The notes beneath the pieces are model-generated. The model made no database searches. It was not told the origin of the DNA and worked only from the letters and a program-made list of their open reading frames with translations. 64,000 bases of DNA from Streptomyces flavofungini (GTDB lineage: Bacteria; Actinomycetota; Actinomycetes; Streptomycetales; Streptomycetaceae), in NCBI RefSeq assembly GCF_030388665.1, contig NZ_CP128846.1, forward strand, positions 1,736,001 through 1,800,000. The letters are read 5' to 3'. The number at the start of each line of letters is the position of its first letter. Position 1 is the first letter of the stretch. Shown piece by piece: positions 42,929-51,026 of the stretch. Position numbers and translations under genes: made by a program.

Positions 42929-43372
42929 CTACTTCTCGACCTCGGCGGCGAGCTTGCCGAGCACGGCGTCGTAGATCCGGGCGAGACCCTTGGGGGCGAA
43001 GGTCTTCTCGAAGAAGCCGCCGATGCCGCCCGCGCCGTTCCACACGGTGGTGACGACCACGCGCGAGGAGCCCTCGCCCGCCGGGGTCACGCGCCAGGTG
43101 GTGACCATGGACGAGTTGCGGTCCTTCTCGACGAGTTCGCCGTCGGTGGGCTCGCTCACCTCGAGCAGGCAGTCGCGGATCCGCTTGCTGGTGGCCTGGA
43201 GCTTCCAGTGGACGAGGGTGCCCTCGCCGTCGCCGCCCTCGCGCACCTCGTACTCGCTGAAGTGCTCCGACAGGATCTTCGCGCGCGTGCCGCTGTAGTC
43301 GGCCAGCGCATCGAAGACGTCCTCCGGCTTTGCCGCGATGATCCGCTCCGTGGTCGCCTCGACCTGCGCCAT
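42929..43372 (-). CDS. SRPBCC (START-like) family protein
   Basis: A 147-residue helix-grip-fold protein (polyketide cyclase/dehydrase-like), with ATTERIIAAKPEDVFDALADY at the start and LARIYDAVLGKLAAEV as the C-terminal helix. These proteins bind hydrophobic ligands; the ligand is unknown. GGAGG lies eight bases before the ATG. It is divergent from the radical SAM gene, sharing a spacer with an SOS box. Confidence 0.85.
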   Translation of the reverse strand: MAQVEATTERIIAAKPEDVFDALADYSGTRAKILSEHFSEYEVREGGDGEGTLVHWKLQATSKRIRDCLLEVSEPTDGELVEKDRNSSMVTTWRVTPAGEGSSRVVVTTVWNGAGGIGGFFEKTFAPKGLARIYDAVLGKLAAEVEK

Positions 43373-43477
43373 TGCACTTCCTCCAGCAGTTGGGTGTCTC
43401 AGGGGTTGAGCGGTCAGCCAACCACCCCTCACACCGGCGCCCCAAATCGGGTCCGGGACACGTTCGCACGATCAAGG

Positions 43478-43489
43478 GAACATGTGTTC
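43478..43489. promoter_or_regulatory. LexA (SOS) box
   Basis: GAAC-ATGT-GTTC is a perfect match to the actinobacterial/Gram-positive LexA operator GAACN4GTTC. It abuts a TATTCT -10 (43490-43495) for the radical SAM gene, where LexA would block initiation. Confidence 0.75.
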
Positions 43490-43521
43490 TATTCTGTGGC
43501 CAGTGCGACCGAGGAGGCACC

Positions 43522-44556
43522 ATGCGCTGGGAGAACCTGTCCGACGGGCCACGAGGGGGCGCCGCGGACGCCGCCCTGTTCGGCGCCGACGCCGTGACCA
43601 CCCGGACCTTCGACACCCCCGAGTTCCGCGGGATCACCTTCCACGAGGTGCGGGCGAAGTCGATCGTGAACCGGGTGCCGGGGGCGTCCCGGATGCCCTT
43701 CGAGTGGACGGTCAATCCCTACCGGGGCTGCACGCACGCGTGCGTGTACTGCTTCGCGCGCAGGACGCACGCGTATCTGGACCTGGACACGGGCCTGGAC
43801 TTCGACAGCCAGATCGTGGTGAAGGTCAACGCGCCCGAGCTGCTGCGCCGCCACCTCGCCTCGGCGCGCTGGGGCGGCGAGCACATCGCGATGGGCACCA
43901 ACGTCGACTGCTACCAGCGCGCGGAGGGGCGGTACGCGCTCATGCCGGGCATCATCGAGGCCCTTCGTGACCGCGCCAACCCGTTCTCGATCCTCACCAA
44001 GGGCACGCTGATCCTGCGCGACCTGGACCTGCTGCGGCAGGCCGCCGCCGTCACGGACGTCGGCATCTCGGTGTCCGTGGGGTTCCTGGACGAGCACCTG
44101 TGGCGCACGGTCGAGCCGGGCACCCCGGCCCCCGGGCGGCGCCTGGAGGTCGTGCGCACCCTGAGCGGGCACGGCATCGGGTGCGGCGTCCTGATGGCCC
44201 CGGTGATCCCGTTCCTGGGGGACCGTCCGGACCAGCTGCGTGCCACGGTGCGGGCGATCGCGGCGGCCGGGGCGACGTCGGTGACGCCCCTGACGCTGCA
44301 CCTGCGGCCCGGCGCGCGCGAGTGGTTCATGGCCTGGCTCGGACGGCACCACCCGCATCTGGTGCGGCGGTACGAGCGCCTGTACGCGGACGGCGCGTAC
44401 GCCCCGAAGTGGTACCAGCGCCGCATCACCCGCCAGGTGCACGACCTGGCCCGGGAGTTCGGCATCGGCCCGTCCCGCGCGGGCGCCGCCCGGCGCATAC
44501 CCGAGCACCGGGAGACGGCGCCCGCACCCGGTGCCACCCAGCTCACGCTGCTCTGA
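43522..44556 (+). CDS. Rv2578c-family radical SAM protein
   Basis: A 344-residue radical SAM enzyme of the SPL-like Rv2578c family. The iron-sulfur motif is C70-x3-C74-x2-C77 (RGCTHACVYCFAR), and GTNVDCYQRAEG and LTKGTLILRDLDLL follow on the barrel. These relatives of spore photoproduct lyase are believed to act in nucleic acid repair or modification, though the reaction is not proven. GAGGAGG lies before the ATG. A LexA box overlaps its promoter, so it should be induced by DNA damage. Confidence 0.9.
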   Translation: MRWENLSDGPRGGAADAALFGADAVTTRTFDTPEFRGITFHEVRAKSIVNRVPGASRMPFEWTVNPYRGCTHACVYCFARRTHAYLDLDTGLDFDSQIVVKVNAPELLRRHLASARWGGEHIAMGTNVDCYQRAEGRYALMPGIIEALRDRANPFSILTKGTLILRDLDLLRQAAAVTDVGISVSVGFLDEHLWRTVEPGTPAPGRRLEVVRTLSGHGIGCGVLMAPVIPFLGDRPDQLRATVRAIAAAGATSVTPLTLHLRPGAREWFMAWLGRHHPHLVRRYERLYADGAYAPKWYQRRITRQVHDLAREFGIGPSRAGAARRIPEHRETAPAPGATQLTLL

Positions 44557-44724
44557 TCCGGCCGGCTCACCCTGCTCGGGCCCGGGCTGGGCCATCGGCG
44601 GGCTTCGTCATGCTCCTTTCAGGTAGTTCGCCCGGAGAACCGCCGCTTCCGGGCGGGGATTCCGGGACGATGCCGCGGGGGTCGTGGGCCTCGCGGCCCC
44701 GAACCCTCCGCCCTGGGAGGCTCG

Positions 44725-46326
44725 ATGAGAGCAACCGCCGTCTCGCTGTGCGGCGCCGCCGCGCTGGTGACCGGTCTCGTCGTGGCGGTGCCGTCCGCCG
44801 CGGGCACCGACACGCGGGCCGTGCCGCGCACCGCGCACACCCCGCACCCCCTCACCTGGAAGAAGTGCGCCACCAAGGACCACCCGAAGCTCCAGTGCGC
44901 GTCCCTGAAGGTGCCGCTCGACCACGACCACCCGCACGGCGAGCAGATCACGCTCGCGCTGTCCCGGATCGCGCACACCGCCGAGCACTACCAGGGCCCG
45001 CTCCTGGTGAACCCCGGCGGCCCCGGCGGCAGCGGCCTGTCCATGGCCGGCTTCGTCGCCAAGACGCTCCCGGCGAAGGTCGCCGCGGGCTACGACGTCA
45101 TCGGCTTCGACCCGCGCGGCGTCGGCAGGAGCAAGCCCTCCCTCACCTGCCGCCCCGGCCACTTCAAGCCGGTGCGGCCCGCCACGGTGCCGCACACGGC
45201 TGCCCTGGAGAAGGCCAACCTGAACCGCGCCCGGGCCTTCGCCGAGGCGTGCGGCAAGAAGTACGCGGACGTCCTGCCCTTCATCGACACGGTGAGCGCG
45301 GTCAAGGACATGGACGCGATCCGCGCGGCCCTCGGCGCCGACCGGATCAACTACTTCGGGTACTCGTACGGCACCTACCTGGGCGCCGTCTACGCGAAGC
45401 TGTTCCCCGACCGGGTGCGCCGCATGGCCCTGGACTCCGTGGTCGACCCGCACAACGTCTGGTACGAAGCGAACCTCACCCAGGACCACGCCTTCGACAG
45501 CCGCCACAAAGCCTTCATGGCCTGGGTCGCGAAGCACCACAAGCAGTACCGGCTCGGCAAGGACCCGGCGAGGATCGAGGCCAGGTGGTACGCCATGCGC
45601 GCCGCCCTCGCCAAGAAGCCGGCCGGAAAGAAGGTCGGCGCCGCCGAGCTGGAGGACACCTTCCTGCCGGGCGGCTACTTCAACGGCTACTGGCCGTTCC
45701 TCGCGGAGGCGTTCTCCTCGTACGCCCGCACGAAGGACACCGACCTCCTGGTGGAGGCGTACGAGAACTTCGGCGCCGTGGACGCGGCGGGCGACAACAG
45801 CTACTCCGTGTACACCTCCGTGGGGTGCAGGGACGCGTCCTGGCCGCGCGACTGGGAGCAGTGGCGCCGCGACAACTGGCGCACGCACGCGAAGGCACCG
45901 TTCATGACCTGGAACAACGCCTGGTACAACGCCCCGTGCGCGTTCTGGCCGGTCCGGTCGCTGCACCACCCCGACGTCACCAACACCAACCTGCCGCCGG
46001 TGCTGCTCTTCCAGGCCACCGACGACGCGGCCACGCCGTACGAGGGCGCGATCACGATGCACCGCAAGCTCCGCGGATCGAGCCTGGTGGTGGAGCAGGG
46101 CGGCGGCAACCACGGCATCACGCTGAGCGGGAACGCCTGCCTCGACCGGCATCTGGCGGCATATCTGACCGACGGCAAGGTGCCGCACAGCGGCGGTGAG
46201 GTCGACGCGGTGTGCAAGCCGCTGCCCGAGCCGAAGCCGAAGGGCGCGGCGCGCGCGGGCGCGGGCCGGGGTGACGCGGCGAGCAGCGGCGCGGAACTCC
46301 ACCGGCTGCTGGGCTTCCGCGGCTGA
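44725..46326 (+). CDS. Secreted tripeptidyl aminopeptidase-like alpha/beta hydrolase
   Basis: A 533-residue secreted hydrolase of the SlpD/SlpE/Tap family, serine peptidases that remove N-terminal tripeptides. A signal peptide (MRATAVSLCGAAALVTGLVV, cleavage near AAG-TD at 27) is present. The oxyanion region is LLVNPGGPGGSGLS, the nucleophile elbow GYSYG (Ser214), the Asp DDAATPYEGA, and the His GGGNHGIT. Two cysteine pairs probably stabilise it outside the cell. GGGAGG before the ATG. Confidence 0.9.
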   Translation: MRATAVSLCGAAALVTGLVVAVPSAAGTDTRAVPRTAHTPHPLTWKKCATKDHPKLQCASLKVPLDHDHPHGEQITLALSRIAHTAEHYQGPLLVNPGGPGGSGLSMAGFVAKTLPAKVAAGYDVIGFDPRGVGRSKPSLTCRPGHFKPVRPATVPHTAALEKANLNRARAFAEACGKKYADVLPFIDTVSAVKDMDAIRAALGADRINYFGYSYGTYLGAVYAKLFPDRVRRMALDSVVDPHNVWYEANLTQDHAFDSRHKAFMAWVAKHHKQYRLGKDPARIEARWYAMRAALAKKPAGKKVGAAELEDTFLPGGYFNGYWPFLAEAFSSYARTKDTDLLVEAYENFGAVDAAGDNSYSVYTSVGCRDASWPRDWEQWRRDNWRTHAKAPFMTWNNAWYNAPCAFWPVRSLHHPDVTNTNLPPVLLFQATDDAATPYEGAITMHRKLRGSSLVVEQGGGNHGITLSGNACLDRHLAAYLTDGKVPHSGGEVDAVCKPLPEPKPKGAARAGAGRGDAASSGAELHRLLGFRG

Positions 46327-46447
46327 GAGCAGGGTCCCGCCGCTGACAGGCGGGTTCCCTGCGCTCACTCGCGGGTTCCCGCGGCCGATGCGCGGGCCCT
46401 GGGCTCCGCCGGGGGCGCAGTCGCCGCCGTGGCCCACCATGGTGACC

Positions 46448-46873
46448 ATGAGCCGACTGACACACATCAGCGCCCCCGACGGAGTCGCGCCCGCGACCGC
46501 GTACACCCACGTGGTGTCCGGCACGGGCCGCCTCGTCGCCGTCTCCGGTCAACTCGCCCTGGACGAGGAGGGCAAGCTGGTCGGCCCGGGGGACGCGTCG
46601 GCGCAGGCCCACCAGGTCTTCGAGAACCTGCGGCGCTGCCTGGCGGCGGCGGGCGCGGACTTCGACGACGTGATCAAGCTGACGTACTTCGTCACGGACG
46701 TGGCGCACATGCCCGCGGTCCGGGCGGCGCGCGACGCCCACCTCGACCCGGCCCGGCTGCCCGCCGCGTCGGCGGTGCAGGTCGCGGCGCTGATGGGGCC
46801 CGAGTTCCTGATGGAGATCGAGGCGCTCGCAGTGGTTGCGGAGCAGCCCGAGGAGGACACGACGGGGGTCTGA
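46448..46873 (+). CDS. RidA family protein
   Basis: A 141-residue RidA/YjgF-like enamine/imine deaminase. VAVSGQLALDEEGKLVGPGDASAQAHQVFENLRRCLAAAGADFDDVIKLTYFV is the family core (about 30-82), and MEIEALAVV closes it. RidA proteins remove reactive enamines made by PLP enzymes. The start is ambiguous: ATG at 46439, GTG at 46442 and ATG at 46448 are all in frame, with no clear ribosome site; the last fits the family start best. Confidence 0.88.
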   Translation: MSRLTHISAPDGVAPATAYTHVVSGTGRLVAVSGQLALDEEGKLVGPGDASAQAHQVFENLRRCLAAAGADFDDVIKLTYFVTDVAHMPAVRAARDAHLDPARLPAASAVQVAALMGPEFLMEIEALAVVAEQPEEDTTGV

Positions 46874-46924
46874 GGAGACGACGGGGGGCCGACCGGGCGG
46901 CACGGGCAGCTGGAGGAGGGCGCT

Positions 46925-47527
46925 CTAGTGGCCGATGGGCCCGGCGCCCAGCAGCAACAGCGCGCTCTCCCCGGCCAGTTGCTCCGCGTGCGCGGGCAGT
47001 TCCTGGCCGCGGCGCACATGACGGCGGACGATCGTCAGCGGCATGTCGATCACGGCGAGCGCGACCCGGTCCGCGGCGGGCCCGGCCTCCGCGCCGAGTG
47101 CCGCGCACAGCCCGGCCACGGCCTCGCCCACCCGCCGGTGCCCCGCCGCCGCCCGCCGTGCGCTCGGCTCGGGCCACTCGTCCTGGGCGAAGTCGGCGGC
47201 GCCGTACAGGAGCAGGGCCGCGGCGCGCGGGTGCGCCCGGCTCCACGCGACCACGTGGACGGCCGCCGCCCGGACCGCCGCGCGCGGATCGCCCCCACTC
47301 GGCCCCAGCGCCGCGAACCACCCCTCCTGGAAGTCCTCGACGGTCCGCAGCCACACCTCCGCGAGGAGCGCGGGGCGCCCGGGGAAGCGGTGGTAGACCG
47401 ACCCGCTGGGCGCGCCGACCGCCTTGGCGACGGCCGCCATCGTGACCGCCGACGGGCCCGCGTCGGCGGCCAGCTCGACGGCGGCGTCGAGGAAGCGGCT
47501 CACGTCGTACCGGGGTGGTCTCGCCAT
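46925..47527 (-). CDS. TetR-family transcriptional regulator
   Basis: A 200-residue TetR regulator with HTH (FLDAAVELAADAGPSAVTMAAVAKAVGAPSGSVYHRFPGRPALLAEVW, about 11-59). The ligand domain is Ala-rich. It is divergent from an SRPBCC gene, and two palindromes sit between them, one overlapping its own likely -10 (TACTCT, seven bases before the ATG). It should repress itself and the SRPBCC gene. Confidence 0.9.
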   Translation of the reverse strand: MARPPRYDVSRFLDAAVELAADAGPSAVTMAAVAKAVGAPSGSVYHRFPGRPALLAEVWLRTVEDFQEGWFAALGPSGGDPRAAVRAAAVHVVAWSRAHPRAAALLLYGAADFAQDEWPEPSARRAAAGHRRVGEAVAGLCAALGAEAGPAADRVALAVIDMPLTIVRRHVRRGQELPAHAEQLAGESALLLLGAGPIGH

Positions 47528-47530
47528 GTA

Positions 47531-47548
47531 TTGGAGAGTACCCTCCAA
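47531..47548. promoter_or_regulatory. TetR operator 1
   Basis: TTGGAG-AGTACC-CTCCAA: perfect 6-bp arms. It contains the leftward -10 of the TetR gene and the rightward -35 (TTGGAG) of the SRPBCC gene, with TAGAGA as the matching -10 at 47554-47559 after a 17-base spacer. Confidence 0.7.
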
Positions 47549-47555
47549 TTAAATA

Positions 47556-47567
47556 GAGAGGCCTCTC
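47556..47567. promoter_or_regulatory. TetR operator 2
   Basis: GAGAGGCCTCTC is a perfect 12-bp palindrome. The half CCTCTCCAA to its right repeats the TTGGAGAG half of operator 1. It covers the SRPBCC -10. Confidence 0.65.
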
Positions 47568-47629
47568 CAAAACAGGAGGAGCCCCCTTCGGGACCCCTTC
47601 TTCCCGGTCCCCAGGCCCCAGGAGCCACC

Positions 47630-48121
47630 ATGGCCGTCCTCAACGTCCACGAACGCGTCCTGCCCGTCGAGCCGAGCGCGGTCGGCGGGCTCATCGACAC
47701 CCTCGCCACCCCGGACGACCCGCTGTGGCCCACCGCCGGCTGGCCGCCCATGGAGCTGGACCGGGGGCTCGCGCCCGGGTCGCGCGGCGGCCACGGACCG
47801 GTCCGGTACACCGTGGCGGCGTACGCGCCCCAGCAGTGGGTGCGGTTCACCTTCACCGGACCGCGCGGCTTCGACGGGTTCCACGAGTACACGGTGCACC
47901 CGCTGGACGACGGCAGCGGACACACGGTGCTGCGCCACACCCTGGCGATGCGCGCCCGCGGCGCGGCCCGGCTGACCTGGCCGCTGGCGTTCCGCTCCTT
48001 CCACGACGCCTGCCTGGAGGACAGCCTCGACCGCGCGGAGCGCGCCCTGACCGGCACGGTCCGCCGCCCCGCGCGCTGGAGTCCCTACGTGCGCTTCCTG
48101 CGCCGCATCACTCCCCGCTGA
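47630..48121 (+). CDS. SRPBCC family protein
   Basis: A 163-residue helix-grip-fold protein, MAVLNVHERVLPVEPSAV...YVRFLRRITPR. Residues 55-140 contain PVRYTVAAYAPQQWVRFTFTGPRGFDGFHEYTVHPL, a strand-rich lipid/ligand-binding pocket. It has no membrane segment. GGAG lies five bases before the ATG. It is likely induced when the divergent TetR releases DNA, so its ligand may be the same or related. Confidence 0.85.
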   Translation: MAVLNVHERVLPVEPSAVGGLIDTLATPDDPLWPTAGWPPMELDRGLAPGSRGGHGPVRYTVAAYAPQQWVRFTFTGPRGFDGFHEYTVHPLDDGSGHTVLRHTLAMRARGAARLTWPLAFRSFHDACLEDSLDRAERALTGTVRRPARWSPYVRFLRRITPR

Positions 48122-48133
48122 CCCGCGGGACCT

Positions 48134-48727
48134 TCACGACCCCTGCGCCCGCACCGACACCCGCGCGAGGGCCGCCGCCGCGGCCGCCGCGAGGCGCGGA
48201 TGGGAGCAGGCGGCCGTCAGCACCGGGATGGCCCGGGCGTCCCCGAGCGCCCCGAGGCCCTCGACGCACGCCAGCGCGACCTTGCCGTAAGGGTCGTTGG
48301 GGGTCAGACGGCGCTGGAGGGTGACGATGAGAGCGGGCGCCGACTCAGGGGCGCGGAGTTCGGTGAGGAGCCGCACCGGATGCAGGGCGTAGGCGACCCG
48401 CAGTTCATTCGTGGCGAGCGCCGCCGCCGCGCGCGCCGTGCGCCGGTCGCCGAGCCGCGCGAGGGCGTACGCGGCGGCGGCGCAACGGGGCGGATCCCGG
48501 TGGTTGAGCAGCAGCACCAGCGACTCGAAGGCCCGCCGGTCCCCCAGGACCCCCAGCCTGACCGCCGCCAACTCCCGTGCCCACAACGGCTGGCCGGCCG
48601 CGAGCAGCACCCCCGCGAGCTCGTCCGCCGTACGGGTGGCCAGCAGTCTCTCGTACGCGTCCAGCGCTCCCGACGCCATCGCCTCGCGTCGTAAGCGATC
48701 CGTCACCGTCCGCAACTCCGCATCCAT
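48134..48727 (-). CDS. HEAT-repeat protein with TTA codon
   Basis: A 197-residue alpha-helical repeat protein. ARELAAVRLGVLGDRRAFESLVLLLN, CAAAAYALARLGDRRTARAAAALA and LACVEGLGALGDARAIPVLTAA are three clear HEAT-like units; partners are unknown. Leu12 is encoded by TTA (48694-48692), so translation should need the rare bldA leucyl-tRNA and be delayed to later growth. The start is leaderless-like: TAGGCT lies six bases before the ATG at 48727. Confidence 0.8.
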   Translation of the reverse strand: MDAELRTVTDRLRREAMASGALDAYERLLATRTADELAGVLLAAGQPLWARELAAVRLGVLGDRRAFESLVLLLNHRDPPRCAAAAYALARLGDRRTARAAAALATNELRVAYALHPVRLLTELRAPESAPALIVTLQRRLTPNDPYGKVALACVEGLGALGDARAIPVLTAACSHPRLAAAAAAALARVSVRAQGS

Positions 48728-49108
48728 GCGCTGAGCCTAGTCGCGACGGACGTCACAAACACCGGGGCTGGCGCGCTCGTTACTCGCGGGTTAATCTCAT
48801 GTGAGCGGGGCACACTCCCCGCAGAGAGTTCGTTCGCAGTTCTCGCTCTTCGCTTTTCAGCTCGTGACGGCCTGGTGACGCAGCCGTCCTGAGTGTTGTC
48901 GGTTCGGTACGCACGTACCGCAGGACGGCGTGGCCACGGGACAGGGCCTGCCGGTTCCCCTCTCGCGCAACCTCCGCACGCCGTACGCGACTTCACGCCC
49001 GCTCGCGCGGCCACCGCGCACGCTCGCGTGGGCCGTGTGCCGGTGCGCCCCCGCCACGCGCCGTGCGCGTGCGCCCCTCAGTCGTCACTCACTTCCTGGA
49101 GTCCACCC
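48728..49108. other. Intergenic region / leader of the 3-hydroxyacyl-CoA dehydrogenase
   Basis: A 381-base gap. Rightward, TAATCT at 48792-48797 could be a -10 (weak -35 TGGCGC 17 bases upstream). A small GC hairpin lies at 48805-48822 (GCGGGG...CCCCGC) and a strong dyad at 48905-48920. The rest looks like a long untranslated leader; a frame open upstream of 49109 has no conserved start. Confidence 0.45.
48905..48920. promoter_or_regulatory. Perfect dyad, candidate TetR-type operator
   Basis: CGGTACG-CA-CGTACCG: 7-bp arms, 2-base spacer, 189-204 bases before the 3-hydroxyacyl-CoA dehydrogenase start. The nearest regulator is the TetR gene at 51027. Confidence 0.5.
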
Positions 49109-50890
49109 ATGGACACTCCCTTCAGCACGGTCGCCGTCGTCGGTCTCGGCACGATGGGCACCGGCATCGCCGAGGTGCTCGCGCACGCGGGCCGCGACGT
49201 CATCGGCATCGACATCAGCGAACAGGCCACGGCCCACGCCGTCGCCGCCCTGGAGGCCTCCACCGCGCGCGCCGTGCGCCGCGAGCGGATCACCGAGGAC
49301 GAGCGCGAGAACATCCTCACCCGCTTCCGCGCCGTCACCGACCTGCGGGCGGCGGCCGAGGCCGACCTGGTGATCGAGGTCGCCCCGGAGTCGTACGCGA
49401 TCAAGCAGCAGATCTTCCGCGAGCTCGACGGCATCGTGCGCCCGGACACGGTCCTCGCCACCGGCACGAACGCGCTCTCCGTGACCCGCCTCGCCGCCGA
49501 ATCCGCACACCCGGAGCGGGTGTTGGGCCTGCACTTCTTCAACCCGGCGCCCGCCATGAAGCTCGTCGAGGTCGTCTCGTCGGTGCTCACCGCGCCGGCC
49601 GCCGTGGCGGCGGTGACCGACCTCGCCCGCGCCCTCGGCAAGGAGCCCGTCGCCGTCGGCGACCGCCCCGGCTTCGTCGCCGACGGGCTGCTCTTCGGCT
49701 ACCTCAACCAGGCCGCGGCGATGTACGAGGCCAAGTACGCGAGCCGCGAGGACATCGACGCGGCGATGCGGCTCGGCTGCGGACTGCCGATGGGGCCGCT
49801 CGCGCTGCTCGACCTGATCGGCGTCGACACCGCCCGCACCGTCCTCGACGCCATGTACGCCGAGTCCCAGGACCGGCTGCACGCGCCCGCGCCGATCCTC
49901 AAGCAGCTCAGCGAGGCGGGCCTGACGGGGCGCAAGTCGGGCCGCGGCTTCTACACCTACGCGGCGTCCGGCAGCGACGAGGTGGTGCGGGACGCGGCGA
50001 CGCCCCTGGAGGGCACCCGGCAGGCGCGCGGGCGCGAGATCCGCTCCGTCGGCGTGGCCGGTTCCGGCACCATGGCGTCCGGGATCGCGGAGGTCTTCGC
50101 GAAGGCCGGGTACGACGTGGTGCTCGTCGCCCGCAGCGAGGAGAAGGCCGCCGCGGCCAGGGCCCGGGTCGCCAAGTCGCTCTCGCGCTCCGTCGACAAG
50201 GGGCGGCTCACCTCGGAGGCGGCCGCGAAGACCCTGGACCGGATCACGCCGAGCGGTACGTACGACGCGTTCGCCGACGTCGATCTCGCCCTGGAGGCGG
50301 TCGCCGAGGACCTGGAGATCAAGCAGCAGCTGTTCGCGACGCTCGACAAGGTCTGCAAGCCCGGTGCCGTCCTCGCCACCACCACGTCCTCGCTGCCCGT
50401 GGTGGCCTGCGCCCGCGCCACCTCACGGCCCGGCGACGTGATCGGCCTGCACTTCTTCAACCCGGCGCCCGCCATGAAGCTCGTCGAGGTCGTGCGCACC
50501 GTCCTGACCGAGGACGACGTGCACGCCACCGCCCGCGAGGTGTGCGCGACGATCAAGAAGCACCCGGTGGACTGCGGCGACCGGGCCGGCTTCATCGTGA
50601 ACGCCCTCCTGTTCCCGTACCTGAACAACGCGATCAAGATGGTCCAGGAGCACTACGCGTCCCTCGACGACATCGACGCGGCCATGAAGCTCGGCGGCGG
50701 CTACCCGATGGGGCCCTTCGAGCTCCTGGACGTCGTCGGCCTGGACGTCTCGCTCGCCATCGAAAAGGTGCTGCACCGCGAGTTCCGTGAGCCGGGGCTC
50801 GCCCCCGCGCCGCTCCTGGAGCACCTGGTGGCCGCGGGCTGCCTCGGCCGCAAGACGGGCCGGGGTTTCCGCGAATATGCCCGGCGCTGA
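49109..50890 (+). CDS. Tandem 3-hydroxyacyl-CoA dehydrogenase (double-length)
   Basis: A 593-residue NAD-dependent enzyme that oxidises 3-hydroxyacyl-CoA. Two complete dehydrogenase units are fused: unit 1 (about 1-285) opens VAVVGLGTMGTGIAEV, unit 2 (about 305-593) opens VGVAGSGTMASGIAEV. Both keep the HFFNPAPAMKLVEVV motif (near 147 and 448, with the catalytic His) and a C-terminal dimer domain (PMGPLALLDLIG, PMGPFELLDVVG). It may make or use acetoacetyl-CoA, the entry point to the ethylmalonyl-CoA pathway encoded nearby. CTGGAG lies upstream of the ATG. Confidence 0.9.
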   Translation: MDTPFSTVAVVGLGTMGTGIAEVLAHAGRDVIGIDISEQATAHAVAALEASTARAVRRERITEDERENILTRFRAVTDLRAAAEADLVIEVAPESYAIKQQIFRELDGIVRPDTVLATGTNALSVTRLAAESAHPERVLGLHFFNPAPAMKLVEVVSSVLTAPAAVAAVTDLARALGKEPVAVGDRPGFVADGLLFGYLNQAAAMYEAKYASREDIDAAMRLGCGLPMGPLALLDLIGVDTARTVLDAMYAESQDRLHAPAPILKQLSEAGLTGRKSGRGFYTYAASGSDEVVRDAATPLEGTRQARGREIRSVGVAGSGTMASGIAEVFAKAGYDVVLVARSEEKAAAARARVAKSLSRSVDKGRLTSEAAAKTLDRITPSGTYDAFADVDLALEAVAEDLEIKQQLFATLDKVCKPGAVLATTTSSLPVVACARATSRPGDVIGLHFFNPAPAMKLVEVVRTVLTEDDVHATAREVCATIKKHPVDCGDRAGFIVNALLFPYLNNAIKMVQEHYASLDDIDAAMKLGGGYPMGPFELLDVVGLDVSLAIEKVLHREFREPGLAPAPLLEHLVAAGCLGRKTGRGFREYARR

Positions 50891-51014
50891 CCGGCGCGCG
50901 GACCTCGGGGCCAGAGCACACGAGGCGGTGCGCGCGGAGCGCGCGGACTGGGGCGGGCTGCTCGATCCGTCGGGCAGCCCGGTCCCGCAGGCGCACTCAG
51001 CTGCGCACATGCAG

Positions 51015-51020
51015 TACGTT
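51015..51020 (+). promoter_or_regulatory. Probable -10 of a leaderless promoter
   Basis: TACGTT lies six bases before the ATG at 51027, as upstream of the PAS/GAF gene at 4425. No Shine-Dalgarno is seen. Confidence 0.4.
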
Positions 51021-51026
51021 CGGGTC

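Noticed and set aside
48893..49108. N-terminal extension of the 3-hydroxyacyl-CoA dehydrogenase
   Set aside because: The frame is open upstream, but the residues are Arg/Ala/Pro-rich and unlike the family, which begins right at the NAD-binding strand after 49109.
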